This document shows, piece after piece, positions 41,081 through 50,196 of a DNA stretch of 64,000 bases. Numbering within the stretch: the stretch's first letter is position 1; every line of letters starts with the position of its first letter. Made by a program: the position numbers and the translations under genes. The notes beneath the pieces are model-generated. The model did no database searches. It worked only from the letters and a program-made list of their open reading frames with translations, and had not been told where the DNA came from. Source of the stretch: Natrinema sp. DC36 (GTDB lineage: Archaea; Halobacteriota; Halobacteria; Halobacteriales; Natrialbaceae). The stretch is taken from NCBI RefSeq assembly GCF_020405225.1, contig NZ_CP084472.1, forward strand, positions 1,054,001 to 1,118,000, written 5' to 3'.

Positions 41081-42151
41081 CTATCGTCGCCGTGCGACGA
41101 ATGCAGTAGCGGCCAGCAGAGCGACGAGAGCTGCGGAGACGCCGAATCCGGGAATGGGACTCTCCGTGCTCTGTTCTTCATCGTCCGACTCGTTGGCGTC
41201 CTCCGAAGTGGCATCGAGCTCTGCGCTCGCTTCCGCGTAGGCCTCGGGATGGACCGTCTCGACGATGTCTATGACCGCGTAGACGAGATTCGGTGCGGGC
41301 TGGCTCATGTGATTCGCGTTGACGGCGAGGACGTTGTCGTTCTGGTAGGCGGTCGTCGCCTGGATCGACTCGTGAATCGGCGGTTCGTCCCTGTCGTCGG
41401 GATAGATGATCCAGTCGGGATTCTCGTCGACGACCGTTTCGGGGTTGATCTGGTCATACGACTGTATTCCGACCTCCGCTGCCAGGTTTTCGACACCGGC
41501 CGTCGTCAGGACCTCGTCGATGAACGTCCCCGACCCGGCGGTGTAGCCGTTACCCATCTCGTAGTACGCCAGCGGTCGGTCCGTCTCTTCGAGCGTCCGT
41601 TCGACGATCTCGAGTTGTTCGTTCATCCAGTCGACGGTCTCTTCGGCACCGGTGCACTCGCCGGTGAGTTTTCCGGTCGTCCGCACGTTCTCACGAACGT
41701 CGTCGAGTGATTCGGCGTCGTCGAAGTAGTAGACGGTGAGTCCGGCCTCGCGAAGCTGGTCGACGTCTTCTCGCGTCGTCGTCGCATTCGCCGCCAGGAC
41801 GAGATCGGGATCGAGATCGATTACCCGCTCGTGAACGAGTTGATAATTATCCGTAACGGCCGTCCGGTCGCCGATATCCAGACCGCTCGTCGCCGGGTTG
41901 TCGGGCATTCCCACGAGACGATCCTCGGCCCCGATTTCGAACATCGTCTGGGCGTCGCTGGCCCCGAGCGCCACGACCGATTCGGGAGCCTCCTCGAGCG
42001 TGATCGTCTCGCCCGTGGCGTCGGTCATCTCGAGCGGGAACTCGCATTCGACGGTCGATTCGCCCCCATCGTCCGACTGCCCGGCTACGGCGGGCGCGAA
42101 CGCGGAAACGGCGATCAGTACGGCCAGTAAGACGGAGATGTATCGTCGCAT
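41081..42151 (-). CDS. btuF: PGF-CTERM-anchored ABC substrate-binding protein, BtuF-like
   Basis: 356 residues from the ATG at 42151. Sec-type signal (RYISVLLAVLIAVSAFAPAV) then a periplasmic-binding domain of the vitamin B12/siderophore type: SVVALGASDAQTMFEIGAED, DLDPDLVLAANATTTREDVD, PDWIIYPDDRDEPP. A Glu/Ser-rich stalk precedes the C-terminal sorting signal PIPGFGVSAALVALLAATAF plus VARRR, the PGF-CTERM motif processed by archaeosortase A. It is divergent from btuC and shares a 60-base promoter region with it. Confidence 0.88.
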   Translation of the reverse strand: MRRYISVLLAVLIAVSAFAPAVAGQSDDGGESTVECEFPLEMTDATGETITLEEAPESVVALGASDAQTMFEIGAEDRLVGMPDNPATSGLDIGDRTAVTDNYQLVHERVIDLDPDLVLAANATTTREDVDQLREAGLTVYYFDDAESLDDVRENVRTTGKLTGECTGAEETVDWMNEQLEIVERTLEETDRPLAYYEMGNGYTAGSGTFIDEVLTTAGVENLAAEVGIQSYDQINPETVVDENPDWIIYPDDRDEPPIHESIQATTAYQNDNVLAVNANHMSQPAPNLVYAVIDIVETVHPEAYAEASAELDATSEDANESDDEEQSTESPIPGFGVSAALVALLAATAFVARRR

Positions 42152-42176
42152 CGCTACCACGTCTACGCTACTTCAA

Positions 42177-42186
42177 CAAATATTTG
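42177..42186. promoter_or_regulatory. Divergent btuF/btuC promoter palindrome
   Basis: CAAATATTTG is a perfect ten-base palindrome in the middle of the 60-base gap between divergent starts (42151 and 42212). It is 26 bases from both ATGs, so it can serve as the TATA box in both directions. Confidence 0.6.
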
Positions 42187-42211
42187 CCTACTGCAAGACT
42201 GCTTTCTAAGC

Positions 42212-43309
42212 ATGTACCGATCGGTCCGAACGGCGACGTGGTCGGCGGGGCTGCTCGTGGTGCTCGTCGCCGTCGTCCTCGCCAGTGCCGCACTCGGGCC
42301 GGTCAGGATCGATCTGGTGACGGTCGCGATGGCGATGCTGAACGCGATCGTCGTCCCCTCGGGCGTCGCCATCGGGAGCGCTTCGCTTCCCACCATCGGC
42401 GTCTCGGTACCGGTCCCCGGTCTCGAGTACACCCCGATCTTTTCGTTCGACGTGCCGGCGACGCGCCAGATCATCGTCGCGGACATTCGGCTTCCCCGAA
42501 TCGCGCTCGCGGCGACGGTCGGACTGGCACTGGCCGCAGCGGGGACGGTGATGCAGGGGTTCTTCAGAAATCCGCTGGCGGATCCGTCGATCATCGGGGT
42601 TTCCTCGGGTGCCGCCGCGGGCGCGGTCGCTGCGATCGCGTTTCCGGCGTTGATTCCGTTCGGAGGGCTCCACCTCTCGGCGTTCGTCGGCGCGCTCGGG
42701 ACGGCGTTTCTCGTCTACGCGATCGCGACCGACGGCGGACGAACGCCGGTCGCAACACTGTTGCTCGCTGGCGTCGCGATTCAGGCCTTTCTCGGCGCGA
42801 TGATCTCGTACATGCTCGTCCACAGCGGCGACTCGCTCAGGCAAGCCGTCTACTGGATGATGGGCCATCTCAACAACAGCCAGTGGAGTGACGTTGCGTT
42901 CGCCCTGCCGATCACGCTGGTCGGCGTCCTCGTCCTCTGTGCCTTTCGGCGAGAGTTGAACGTTCTCCTGCTCGGCGAGGAGGACGCTGACCACCTCGGC
43001 GTCGAGGTCGAGCGGACCAAACTGCTCTTGCTCACACTCGCGAGTATCGTCACCGCCGCCGGGGTCGCGGTCGCCGGCGTCATCGGCTTCGTCGGCCTCG
43101 TCGTCCCGCACATCATGCGGCTGATCGTGGGGCCTGACCATCGGATCCTCTTACCGACCAGCGCGCTCGCCGGCGCGTCGTTTCTGGTCGCGACCGATAC
43201 GCTCGCGCGGACCGGTCCGGCCGTCGTCCCGGTCGGGATCATCACGGCGGCATTGGGCGCCCCGTTCTTCCTGTTCCTGCTCACTCGACGGGAGGTGCAT
43301 TCGGTATGA
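42212..43309 (+). CDS. btuC: Vitamin B12-type ABC transporter permease
   Basis: 365 residues, about ten membrane helices as in BtuC/FecCD. Family motifs: DIRLPRIALAATVGLALAAA and GVSSGAAAGAVAAIAF, then AAGVAVAGVIGFVGLVVPHI with the coupling-helix sequence MRLIVGPDHRILLPTSALAG. The last four bases overlap the ATPase start (43306). With BtuF and BtuD it forms an importer for corrinoids, or possibly siderophore-like metallophores. Confidence 0.93.
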   Translation: MYRSVRTATWSAGLLVVLVAVVLASAALGPVRIDLVTVAMAMLNAIVVPSGVAIGSASLPTIGVSVPVPGLEYTPIFSFDVPATRQIIVADIRLPRIALAATVGLALAAAGTVMQGFFRNPLADPSIIGVSSGAAAGAVAAIAFPALIPFGGLHLSAFVGALGTAFLVYAIATDGGRTPVATLLLAGVAIQAFLGAMISYMLVHSGDSLRQAVYWMMGHLNNSQWSDVAFALPITLVGVLVLCAFRRELNVLLLGEEDADHLGVEVERTKLLLLTLASIVTAAGVAVAGVIGFVGLVVPHIMRLIVGPDHRILLPTSALAGASFLVATDTLARTGPAVVPVGIITAALGAPFFLFLLTRREVHSV

Positions 43310-44790
43310 TCGGATTCGATCGATCGGGCGAGCGGAACGCGGTCCGTCAGGACATCGACCCGGCGACGATCACCGTCGAGGACTGCTCGTTCTCCTTCGG
43401 CGATCTCGAGGTTCTCGAGGACGTCTCCTTCACGGTTGAACCCGGGGAGTTCGTCGGCTTCGTCGGTCCGAACGGGGCCGGCAAGACGACGCTCCTCCGC
43501 GCGATCAGCGGCGCGCTCGAGCCCGATTCCGGAACGGTCGCGATTGGCGGAGACGATATTCACGAACTCTCCTCGCGGGCCTCGAGCCGGCTCGTCTCCG
43601 TGGTCCCGCAGGATACGACGCTCTCGTTTTCGTTCCCCGTCCGCGACGTCGTCGAGATGGGGCGGCATCCACACCGCTCGCGGTTCTCATCGGCGACGCC
43701 AGAGGACCGTGCCGCGGTCGAGCGCGCCCTCGAACGGACCCGGACGACGGAGTTGGCCGACCGACCGATCGACGAGGTCAGCGGCGGCCAGCGCCAGCGG
43801 GTCGTGCTGGCGCGGGCGATCGCCCAGGAAACGCCGGTCATGCTGCTCGACGAGCCGACGGGGAGCCTCGACGTCAATCACCAGATCGAGACGCTCGAAC
43901 TGGTCCGCGAACTGGTCGACGAGGGTCGGACCGTCTGTGCGGCGATTCACGACCTCGATCTGGCCGCGCGGTACTGTGACCGGCTCGTGATGCTCGCCGA
44001 CGGCGACGTCTATCGGAACGGTCCGCCGTCGGACGTGCTCACGGGAGACTCGCTCGGCGACGTTTTCGACGCGACCGCGACGGTCACCACCCACCCGCTC
44101 ACGGGAGCGGAAACGGTGACGGCGTTCCCGCGTTCCGTCTCGGACGGCGCGTGGACCGGTATCGATCGCGACACCGTTCGGATCCACGTCCTTGGAACCG
44201 GGCCGATCGCTGCGCGCGTGCTCGCCCGCTTCGCGCGTTCTCGAGCCGGTGGAACCGAGTCCGATACCCCTGCTCTCGAGAGTAGTATCGGCCCGGTCAC
44301 CGACGGGGATACGGCGGCCGAAACCGCCCGCTCGCTCGGGGTCGAGTGCGTCGAGATCCCGCCGTTCGAATCGCTCTCACCGACCCATCTAACGACGTTC
44401 GAGAGCTTCGTTCGGGAGGCCGACGTGACCGTCGTCGCCGAGGACGTGCTCGAATCTTCCGGCGGGGGGACGCGTCGCCTTCTCGAAATCGTAGATGCGA
44501 TCGCTGACTCGATCGTGATCGCGACGCGGGGGGAACGAGGGGAAGACGACGCTCCGGGAAGCGACGCCGGTGAGCCACGAGAACGGGGCTCCGAGGTCGC
44601 GTACGAACTCCGACCGGACTCCGTTCTCGAGGTGCCAGCGGAGCGGATACTCGAGGGGGTCGGGGACGCGCTCGAAACCGGCGGTGACGCGTCGCGCTCG
44701 AGTACCGACGCGGAGTCGTCGGATACCGGATCGACGTCATCGGACGGCGACTCGAGTTCGGGCGTGTCTGCCGAGTCCTCGAGCGACTGA
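43306..44790 (+). CDS. btuD: Vitamin B12-type ABC transporter ATPase with long C-terminal extension
   Basis: 494 residues. Residues 20 to about 265 are the ATPase: Walker A GPNGAGKT (54 to 61), signature VSGGQRQRVVLARAIAQ, Walker B VMLLDEPTGSLD. After residue 270 the extension holds a Rossmann-like start (VRIHVLGTGPIAARVLARFA) and segments ECVEIPPFESLSPTHLTTFE and VTVVAEDVLESSGGGTRRLL. It ends in a Ser/Asp/Thr-rich tail. Haloarchaeal BtuD proteins are known to be long; the role of the added domain is unknown, possibly ligand or nucleotide sensing. Confidence 0.9.
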   Translation: MIGFDRSGERNAVRQDIDPATITVEDCSFSFGDLEVLEDVSFTVEPGEFVGFVGPNGAGKTTLLRAISGALEPDSGTVAIGGDDIHELSSRASSRLVSVVPQDTTLSFSFPVRDVVEMGRHPHRSRFSSATPEDRAAVERALERTRTTELADRPIDEVSGGQRQRVVLARAIAQETPVMLLDEPTGSLDVNHQIETLELVRELVDEGRTVCAAIHDLDLAARYCDRLVMLADGDVYRNGPPSDVLTGDSLGDVFDATATVTTHPLTGAETVTAFPRSVSDGAWTGIDRDTVRIHVLGTGPIAARVLARFARSRAGGTESDTPALESSIGPVTDGDTAAETARSLGVECVEIPPFESLSPTHLTTFESFVREADVTVVAEDVLESSGGGTRRLLEIVDAIADSIVIATRGERGEDDAPGSDAGEPRERGSEVAYELRPDSVLEVPAERILEGVGDALETGGDASRSSTDAESSDTGSTSSDGDSSSGVSAESSSD

Positions 44791-44792
44791 GA

Positions 44793-44939
44793 TCACCACC
44801 CGAGGAACCGGAGGATGATTCCGAGAACGACGCCCGAGATACCGACGAGAATCCCGATACCGGGGACGACGGGAATCGGAATGAGACCGATTGCGAGAAC
44901 AATCGCGACGACGATGACGATCGTCGAGAGTCGAACCAT
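44793..44939 (-). CDS. 48-residue membrane microprotein
   Basis: ATG at 44937-44939, TGA at 44793-44795. MVRLSTIVIVVAIVLAIGLI followed by PIPVVPGIGILVGISGVVLG and a short IILRFLGW end: two hydrophobic hairpin-like segments around a Pro-rich turn. It fills the space between the convergent btuD stop and the gatE promoter. The clean hydrophobic pattern and start/stop placement argue for a real gene; function unknown. Confidence 0.6.
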   Translation of the reverse strand: MVRLSTIVIVVAIVLAIGLIPIPVVPGIGILVGISGVVLGIILRFLGW

Positions 44940-45078
44940 ACTCTGATGTGTCGGTCACGTCGGGTAGACGTTGTGCTTGCTTGATACGGGTTCGGTACCA
45001 GTCTTGCGTTTGACACGTGGGCTGAGCGAGCGACGCCGAGGAAATCCGGACCGTCCACGATCCCGCCGCAACTGGACG

Positions 45079-45086
45079 GTTTTTTA
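45079..45086 (+). promoter_or_regulatory. Promoter element of gatE
   Basis: A GGTTTTTTA stretch ends about 27 bases before the ATG at 45112, TATA-like spacing for a leaderless transcript. Confidence 0.4.
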
Positions 45087-45111
45087 CCCTTCCGCCTCCG
45101 AGTGGCCGCCA

Positions 45112-46980
45112 ATGACCGAGTACGATTACGAGTCCCTCGGACTCGTCGCCGGGCTGGAAATCCACCAGCAACTCGATACGGCGACGAAGCTGTTCTGCCA
45201 GTGTCCGACCGACATCCGCGAGCCCGAGGCGTCGACGCGACGGTTCACGCGCTACCTTCATCCCACCCGGAGCGAACTTGGGGAACTCGACGACGCCGCC
45301 GTCGAGGAGAGCATGGTCGAGCGCGAGTTCGAATACCTCGCCTACGACTCGACCTGTCTCGTCGAGGAGGACGACGAACCGCCCCACGAACTCGACGAGG
45401 AAGCCCTCGAGACGACCCTCGAGGTCGCTCAGCTGATGGATATGAGCCCGGTCGATCAGGCCCACGTGATGCGCAAGATCGTCGTCGACGGCTCGAACAC
45501 GTCGGGCTTTCAGCGCTCGTCGCTGATCGCCACCGACGGCGCGATCGACACGAGCGAGGGCACGGTCGGCATCGAGGATATGCTGCTCGAGGAGGAAAGC
45601 GCCCAGCGCGTCGAAGAGACCGAGGATGGGGTGCGCTACAGCCTCGACCGGCTCGGCATTCCGCTGGTCGAAATTGGGACGAGTCCGGACATCTCGAGCC
45701 CCGAGCAGGCCCTCGAGGCGGCCGAACGCATCGGAATGTTGCTGCGTTCGACCGGGAAGGTCAAGCGCGGGTTGGGAACGATCCGCCAAGACGTCAACGT
45801 CTCGATCGCGGAGGGCGCTCGCGTCGAGATCAAGGGCGTCCAGAGCCTCGACGACATCGACGACATCGTGCGCAACGAGGTCGCTCGACAGGCCGAACTC
45901 GTCGCAATTCGGGACGAACTTTCGGAGCTCGAGGCGTCGGTCGGCGACGTTCGGGACGTGACCGAGGTCTTCGAGGGCACCGAGAGCGGCGTCATCGGCG
46001 GCGCGCTGAACAGCGGCGGATCGGTGATGGCGGTCCCACTCTACGGCTTCGACGGTGTCGTGGGTCGCGAGATCGCTCCCGACCGCCGGCTCGGAACCGA
46101 ATTCTCGGATCATGCGAAGCGCCACGGCGCGGGCGGGATCTTTCACACGGACGAGCTGCCCGCGTACGGAGTCACCGAAGACGAGGTTGCAGCGCTCCGA
46201 GACACCGTTGGAGCGGGATCTGAAGACGCTGTCGCCATCGTGGCCGCCGACACCGAGATCGCGGAGTCGGCGATCGACGCCGTCGCGGAGCGGGCGGGAA
46301 CCGCACTCGAGGGTGTCCCCGAGGAGACCCGCGGTGCGAACGATGACGGAACGACCAGGTATCTGCGGCCGCTGCCCGGCGCGGCGCGGATGTACCCCGA
46401 GACGGACGTGCCGCCCGTCGAACCGGACCCGAGCGACGTTCCCGAGCCCGAGCTGCTGACCGCAAAGGTCGAGCGCTACCAGGACGAGTACGGGCTCGGC
46501 GAGGGACTGGCCGAACAGGTCGCCTACGGTAAGCACATGCCGCTATTCGAGGACGTCGTTGCGGACGGGATCGATCCCACGCTCGCGGCGACGACGCTCG
46601 AGTCGACGCTGACCGAACTCCGGCGCGACGACGTGCCAGTCGAGAAGCTGACTCGAGAACACCTCGAGTCGGTCTTCGCGATGGCCGAGGGCGGTGACCT
46701 CGCGCAGGAGGGTGTTCCGGATCTGCTGACGGCGCTCGCGGAGGAACCGGACCGATCGGCCGAGGAGGCCGCCGAGGCCGCCGGACTCGGTTCGGCCGGC
46801 GAGGACGAGGTCCGGGAGGCCGTCGTCGAGGTCGTCGAACGAAACGAGGGTCAGGTCGAAGCGGAGGGAATGCAGGCCTTTTCGGGACTCATGGGTGAAT
46901 GCATGGGTGCGCTGCGAGGGAAGGCGGATGGCGATCTCGTGAGCGAACTCCTGCGCGAGGAAATCCAGAAGCGAGCATAG
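45112..46980 (+). CDS. gatE: Glutamyl-tRNA(Gln) amidotransferase subunit E
   Basis: 622 residues from the ATG at 45112. Archaea-specific GatDE converts Glu-tRNA(Gln) to Gln-tRNA(Gln). Segments: SLGLVAGLEIHQQLDTATKL at the start, SGFQRSSLIATDGAIDTS, PLVEIGTSPDISSPEQALEA, QDVNVSIAEGARVEIKGVQS (kinase core shared with GatB), an AspRS-like insertion around 290 to 420, then the helical and YqeY-like tail (FSGLMGECMGALRGKADGDL). GatD is not in this window. Confidence 0.96.
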   Translation: MTEYDYESLGLVAGLEIHQQLDTATKLFCQCPTDIREPEASTRRFTRYLHPTRSELGELDDAAVEESMVEREFEYLAYDSTCLVEEDDEPPHELDEEALETTLEVAQLMDMSPVDQAHVMRKIVVDGSNTSGFQRSSLIATDGAIDTSEGTVGIEDMLLEEESAQRVEETEDGVRYSLDRLGIPLVEIGTSPDISSPEQALEAAERIGMLLRSTGKVKRGLGTIRQDVNVSIAEGARVEIKGVQSLDDIDDIVRNEVARQAELVAIRDELSELEASVGDVRDVTEVFEGTESGVIGGALNSGGSVMAVPLYGFDGVVGREIAPDRRLGTEFSDHAKRHGAGGIFHTDELPAYGVTEDEVAALRDTVGAGSEDAVAIVAADTEIAESAIDAVAERAGTALEGVPEETRGANDDGTTRYLRPLPGAARMYPETDVPPVEPDPSDVPEPELLTAKVERYQDEYGLGEGLAEQVAYGKHMPLFEDVVADGIDPTLAATTLESTLTELRRDDVPVEKLTREHLESVFAMAEGGDLAQEGVPDLLTALAEEPDRSAEEAAEAAGLGSAGEDEVREAVVEVVERNEGQVEAEGMQAFSGLMGECMGALRGKADGDLVSELLREEIQKRA

Positions 46981-47016
46981 ATCCGTCCGGATCTTCGGAC
47001 GCCTCGATCGGCGACA

Positions 47017-47065
47017 AAGAGTTCCCGGAACGACCCGAGCACGACGAAGAGTTCCCGGAACGACC
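47017..47065. repeat. Two tandem 30-bp-period repeats with palindromic core
   Basis: AAGAGTTCCCGGAACGACC occurs at 47017-47035 and 47047-47065. The core GTTCCCGGAAC is a palindrome with a single central C. It lies 36 bases past the gatE stop, in the 245-base gap before the next gene. May bind a regulator or act in termination. Confidence 0.6.
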
Positions 47066-47225
47066 GGTTCTGAAGCCGTCGTCACTCGGATCGACGCCGA
47101 TCGAGCACAGCGGTTTCCGGCAGCTCTCCCGTCCTAGTATGGTATAATACACCTTCAACCGATATCGAGTCGCCCCCAGAAACCTTTATCAGTTCTTCCG
47201 TTGGCAAACCTCACAACGATCCCAC

Positions 47226-47897
47226 ATGACAGACAACCCAACCGAGATATCGGCCGTCTGCCACGTTCGCGCACCGCTGTTGCTCGAGCCGGTCGACGAG
47301 CAGGTCGAAACGCTCCAGGCCTGCGAGTCCGAGGGCGCGGTCGACGACCTGCTCCTCCGGAGTTGGCCCAAGGAAGTCGCGCTCTCCGAGGAGAGCCCCC
47401 ATCAGGAAGTCCTCGAGAACTTCGAGCGGTTCGCTCAATGGGCCGACGAGCGCGGCGTGAGCGTCCGACCGCCGTTCCGGAAGCGAACGACGACCTCGCA
47501 GGTGACCGGGACGACGCGAGAGCGGCTGGTGACGCCGCTGTTGTGCCTCGAGCTGTACGCGGACGACGAACTGATCGGCGTCTTCCCCCACTCGAACGAG
47601 GCAACCGAGGAGACGTACACGACCGATGAAGCCATCGCCACGCTACGGACCGGCGAGGTGCCGACTCCGCTCGGTCCGGTCGACGCCAACGAGGGACGCG
47701 AGTCGGCCGCGTCGACCTCGGACACCTGCCCCGGCTGCGGCGGCTCCCTGATCGACGGGCAGGGGCTGTTCGCCTGTGGCGACTGCGGCTGGATCGGGAC
47801 CATCGACGGATCGGGAACGTACGTCTCGGCGTCGGCGGAATCGGCCGCGAAAGCCGAGGGCGAAGCCGAAGAAAAGCCAGTGACGCAATCCGAGTAG
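47226..47897 (+). CDS. Haloarchaeal protein with C-terminal zinc ribbon
   Basis: 223 residues. The N-terminal 130 residues are alpha/beta (HVRAPLLLEPVDEQVETLQA, LVTPLLCLELYADDELIGVF), beginning with a segment seen in several haloarchaeal HTH-adjacent proteins. The C-terminal zinc ribbon is CPGCGGSLIDGQGLFACGDC (one CxxC pair at each end, residues about 165 to 184), followed by an Ala/Glu tail. A TATA-like TTTATC at 47185-47190 lies upstream. I do not recognise its role; zinc ribbons of this type often bind nucleic acid or partner proteins. Confidence 0.75.
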   Translation: MTDNPTEISAVCHVRAPLLLEPVDEQVETLQACESEGAVDDLLLRSWPKEVALSEESPHQEVLENFERFAQWADERGVSVRPPFRKRTTTSQVTGTTRERLVTPLLCLELYADDELIGVFPHSNEATEETYTTDEAIATLRTGEVPTPLGPVDANEGRESAASTSDTCPGCGGSLIDGQGLFACGDCGWIGTIDGSGTYVSASAESAAKAEGEAEEKPVTQSE

Positions 47898-47925
47898 CGC
47901 CGACGCTCGAGCCGAACGGATCGGG

Positions 47926-48963
47926 TTACTCCTCGACGATGTCGCCGCCGTACTCGGCGTCGATCGCGACGGCCGGGCCGTCCTGACCGAAGTCGACCGA
48001 GTCAGCGTCCGTCCCCAGCGCCGACTCGAGGCGGTCGAGATCGACGCTTCCCTCGTCGGCGTAGGTGACCACGGCGCTCGCCGTCGCGGACTCGCCGGCG
48101 ATCGAGAGCTGCTGGTGGATCCCGTTGGCCCCTTCGACGGCACCGAACGCGAACTCGAGCGAGTTCGCATCCACCTGGTCGTTGCCGAGCGTCGCGGGGT
48201 CGAAGGCCTCGGCTTCCGTGTATCGACACAGCGCCATTCCGTCGGTCGAACTGGCGCGGAGGAGCCACTCGAAGTCCCCGTCGACCTCGTGTTTCGGCGC
48301 CCGGTCGCCGACGGCCGTCTCGAGGACTCGTTCGACGGCCGCGACCGGATCGAAGGAGTCGTCGTTCGGGTTCGGCGTAGTGAGCGCGAACACCGTGTCC
48401 GTGACGCCGGCGACCTCGCCGGATTCGTCGTCGCTGTAGATCGAATACGCGTCCGTCTCCGCGTCGGCCGTGTAGCCGGCCGACTCGAGGTCGGCGACGA
48501 GACCGCTTCGGTCGTACTGGCCCTTGATCGCGTAGACGCCGTTGGCGTCGATCAGGACGCCCTCGTCGGCGGGCGTTTCGTCGTTGTTCTCGTAGGCTCT
48601 AAGCGACGCCTGGCTGCCGAATCGGCCGAAGAGCACCGCCATGATGACTGGGTTTCCGATCAGCGGATCGGTCGGTTCCGTGCCCTCCGCCGCACCCTCG
48701 TCGTTGAGCAGGGTCGTCAGCGTCTCGGCGTCGATCGCCCCGTAGAAGTACGACGGGTCGTCGCCCTGGGGGAGGATCGACGCGTAGGACGGGAGATCGC
48801 CGTTCTCGCCGTCGATGTCGCCGTCACCGGTCGGTTCGTCGCCGTCCCCTGCGTTCTCGTTTGAGCTCCCGTTGCCGTCGTCGGAGGAACCCGAACAGCC
48901 GGCCAGAACTGCCATCCCTGTTCCCAGCAAACCCAGTGCCGCTCGTCGGTGATATGTAGTCAT
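47926..48963 (-). CDS. Lipoprotein of unknown function
   Basis: 345 residues. YHRRAALGLLGTGMAVLAGC is a Tat signal with a lipobox ending at Cys22; an acidic Gly/Asp/Asn linker follows (about 24 to 55). The mature domain has two similar halves (SYFYGAIDAETLTTLLNDEG; DFEWLLRASSTDGMALCRYT), suggesting an internal duplication of an alpha/beta unit. Haloarchaeal cell-surface proteins with this plan are common but uncharacterised. Convergent with the zinc-ribbon gene. Confidence 0.75.
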   Translation of the reverse strand: MTTYHRRAALGLLGTGMAVLAGCSGSSDDGNGSSNENAGDGDEPTGDGDIDGENGDLPSYASILPQGDDPSYFYGAIDAETLTTLLNDEGAAEGTEPTDPLIGNPVIMAVLFGRFGSQASLRAYENNDETPADEGVLIDANGVYAIKGQYDRSGLVADLESAGYTADAETDAYSIYSDDESGEVAGVTDTVFALTTPNPNDDSFDPVAAVERVLETAVGDRAPKHEVDGDFEWLLRASSTDGMALCRYTEAEAFDPATLGNDQVDANSLEFAFGAVEGANGIHQQLSIAGESATASAVVTYADEGSVDLDRLESALGTDADSVDFGQDGPAVAIDAEYGGDIVEE

Positions 48964-49114
48964 GCTGTGTTGGTGGTTACTGAAACCGTATTACTATACT
49001 GGCCACGCCCGCCGGCTCGAGTACGGCGATTGACACCCAGTCTCCGATCTCGAGCGGTAGCCGGTAGCGGGCTGTGGGTCGGAGTGGGTGAGTGAGTGGC
49101 CGGTCGACGACGAA

Positions 49115-49876
49115 TCAGTCCTCGGCGGGCCGTTCGGTCGCCCGACGGAGGAGTCCCAGCAGCGTGTTCGCCTCGCGTTCGGTCAGATCGGCCCGACCGA
49201 ACACCCGCCGGAGCATGCGCATCGTCTTCTCGCGTTTCTCCTCGGGATGGTTGATCTCCTCGAGCAGGGCCGCCCACTGATCGTAGAGCCGATCGACGGT
49301 CGGCTCGGGAGCTCGAACGCGCTCGAGGTCGGGCAACTGGGTCTCGTCGAGCGTCAACGACTGGAGTTCGTAGAGGGTGATCGTGGCCGCCTGCCCGAGG
49401 TTGAGTACGGGATAATCGGCGTTCGCAGGGATCGAGCAGATTTCGTCAATCCGTGCGAGTTCTGCGTTCGTCAGGCCGACACCCTCGCGACCGAACACGA
49501 GCGCGGTGGGTGATTCGACGGTCGGCAGCCGGTCGGCCAGCTCGGCGGGCGTCGAATAGGGGAATCGCATGTGGCTGTGATCATCTTCGTTCGTGACGGC
49601 CGTACAACCGATCGTGTGGTAGTTCTCGACGAGCGAGTCGAAACTGATCTCGTCGGCGTTCGGGAGCACGTCCTCTCGAGCGTGCCCCGCGAAGCCGTAC
49701 GCTTCACCGTCGGGGTCCAGTTCCGGCGGATCGACGAGCAGGAGGTCCTCGAAGCCGAAATTCTTCATCGCGCGAGCGATGGTTCCGACGTTGCCCGGTG
49801 ACTGGGCGTCGACGACCGCAACCGCCGGCGTCGTTCGACTCGGAGGCGATCCATCTGGGATCGGTTCGTCGGTCAT
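49115..49876 (-). CDS. trmJ: TrmJ-type tRNA 2'-O-methyltransferase (SPOUT)
   Basis: 253 residues. SPOUT methyltransferase for position 32 of tRNA. VAVVDAQSPGNVGTIARAMK is the first motif (with the conserved N and R), LVFGREGVGLTNAELARIDE and PANADYPVLNLGQAATITLY form the SAM-binding knot. The C-terminal helices (LLEEINHPEEKREKTMRMLR) and the last stretch agree with archaeal TrmJ. First gene transcribed away from the origin region. Confidence 0.93.
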   Translation of the reverse strand: MTDEPIPDGSPPSRTTPAVAVVDAQSPGNVGTIARAMKNFGFEDLLLVDPPELDPDGEAYGFAGHAREDVLPNADEISFDSLVENYHTIGCTAVTNEDDHSHMRFPYSTPAELADRLPTVESPTALVFGREGVGLTNAELARIDEICSIPANADYPVLNLGQAATITLYELQSLTLDETQLPDLERVRAPEPTVDRLYDQWAALLEEINHPEEKREKTMRMLRRVFGRADLTEREANTLLGLLRRATERPAED

Positions 49877-50131
49877 CGGGATTTGGATGGGGAGGATTCC
49901 AGACGGAGATCCGTTGTTTGTGCAAGATCCGTTCCGGTGACAGGAAGAGAGCGTGACGGGGGCGCTGTCTCGGTGGGTGCGTTCATAGCTGGAGTACCGA
50001 ACGCGAACGCAAAAAGAACGCGTTCACGTCTCGATGAACTCTCCCCGTTTCGTTTTCGGGCTTTGATTATTTCGGTCTCGAGTTACTTCACCATCATACT
50101 TCATTCTCTCATCTCTGTTCTAGCTCTAGCT

Positions 50132-50163
50132 AGTTCTAGTCTAGTATAGACTAGAGTAGAACT
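50132..50163. repeat. CTAG-rich 32-bp near-palindrome in unwinding candidate
   Basis: AGTTCTA-G-TCTAGT, then ATAG, then ACTAGA-G-TAGAACT: symmetrical arms with one G:G mismatch each side. Six CTAG tetramers fall between 50120 and 50154, although CTAG is normally rare in haloarchaeal DNA. Confidence 0.75.
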
Positions 50164-50196
50164 GGGGCACCATATTCTACTTATATCTATATACCG

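Noticed and set aside
44737-46536. 599-aa minus-strand frame opposite gatE
   Set aside because: Antisense of gatE, whose motifs are unambiguous.
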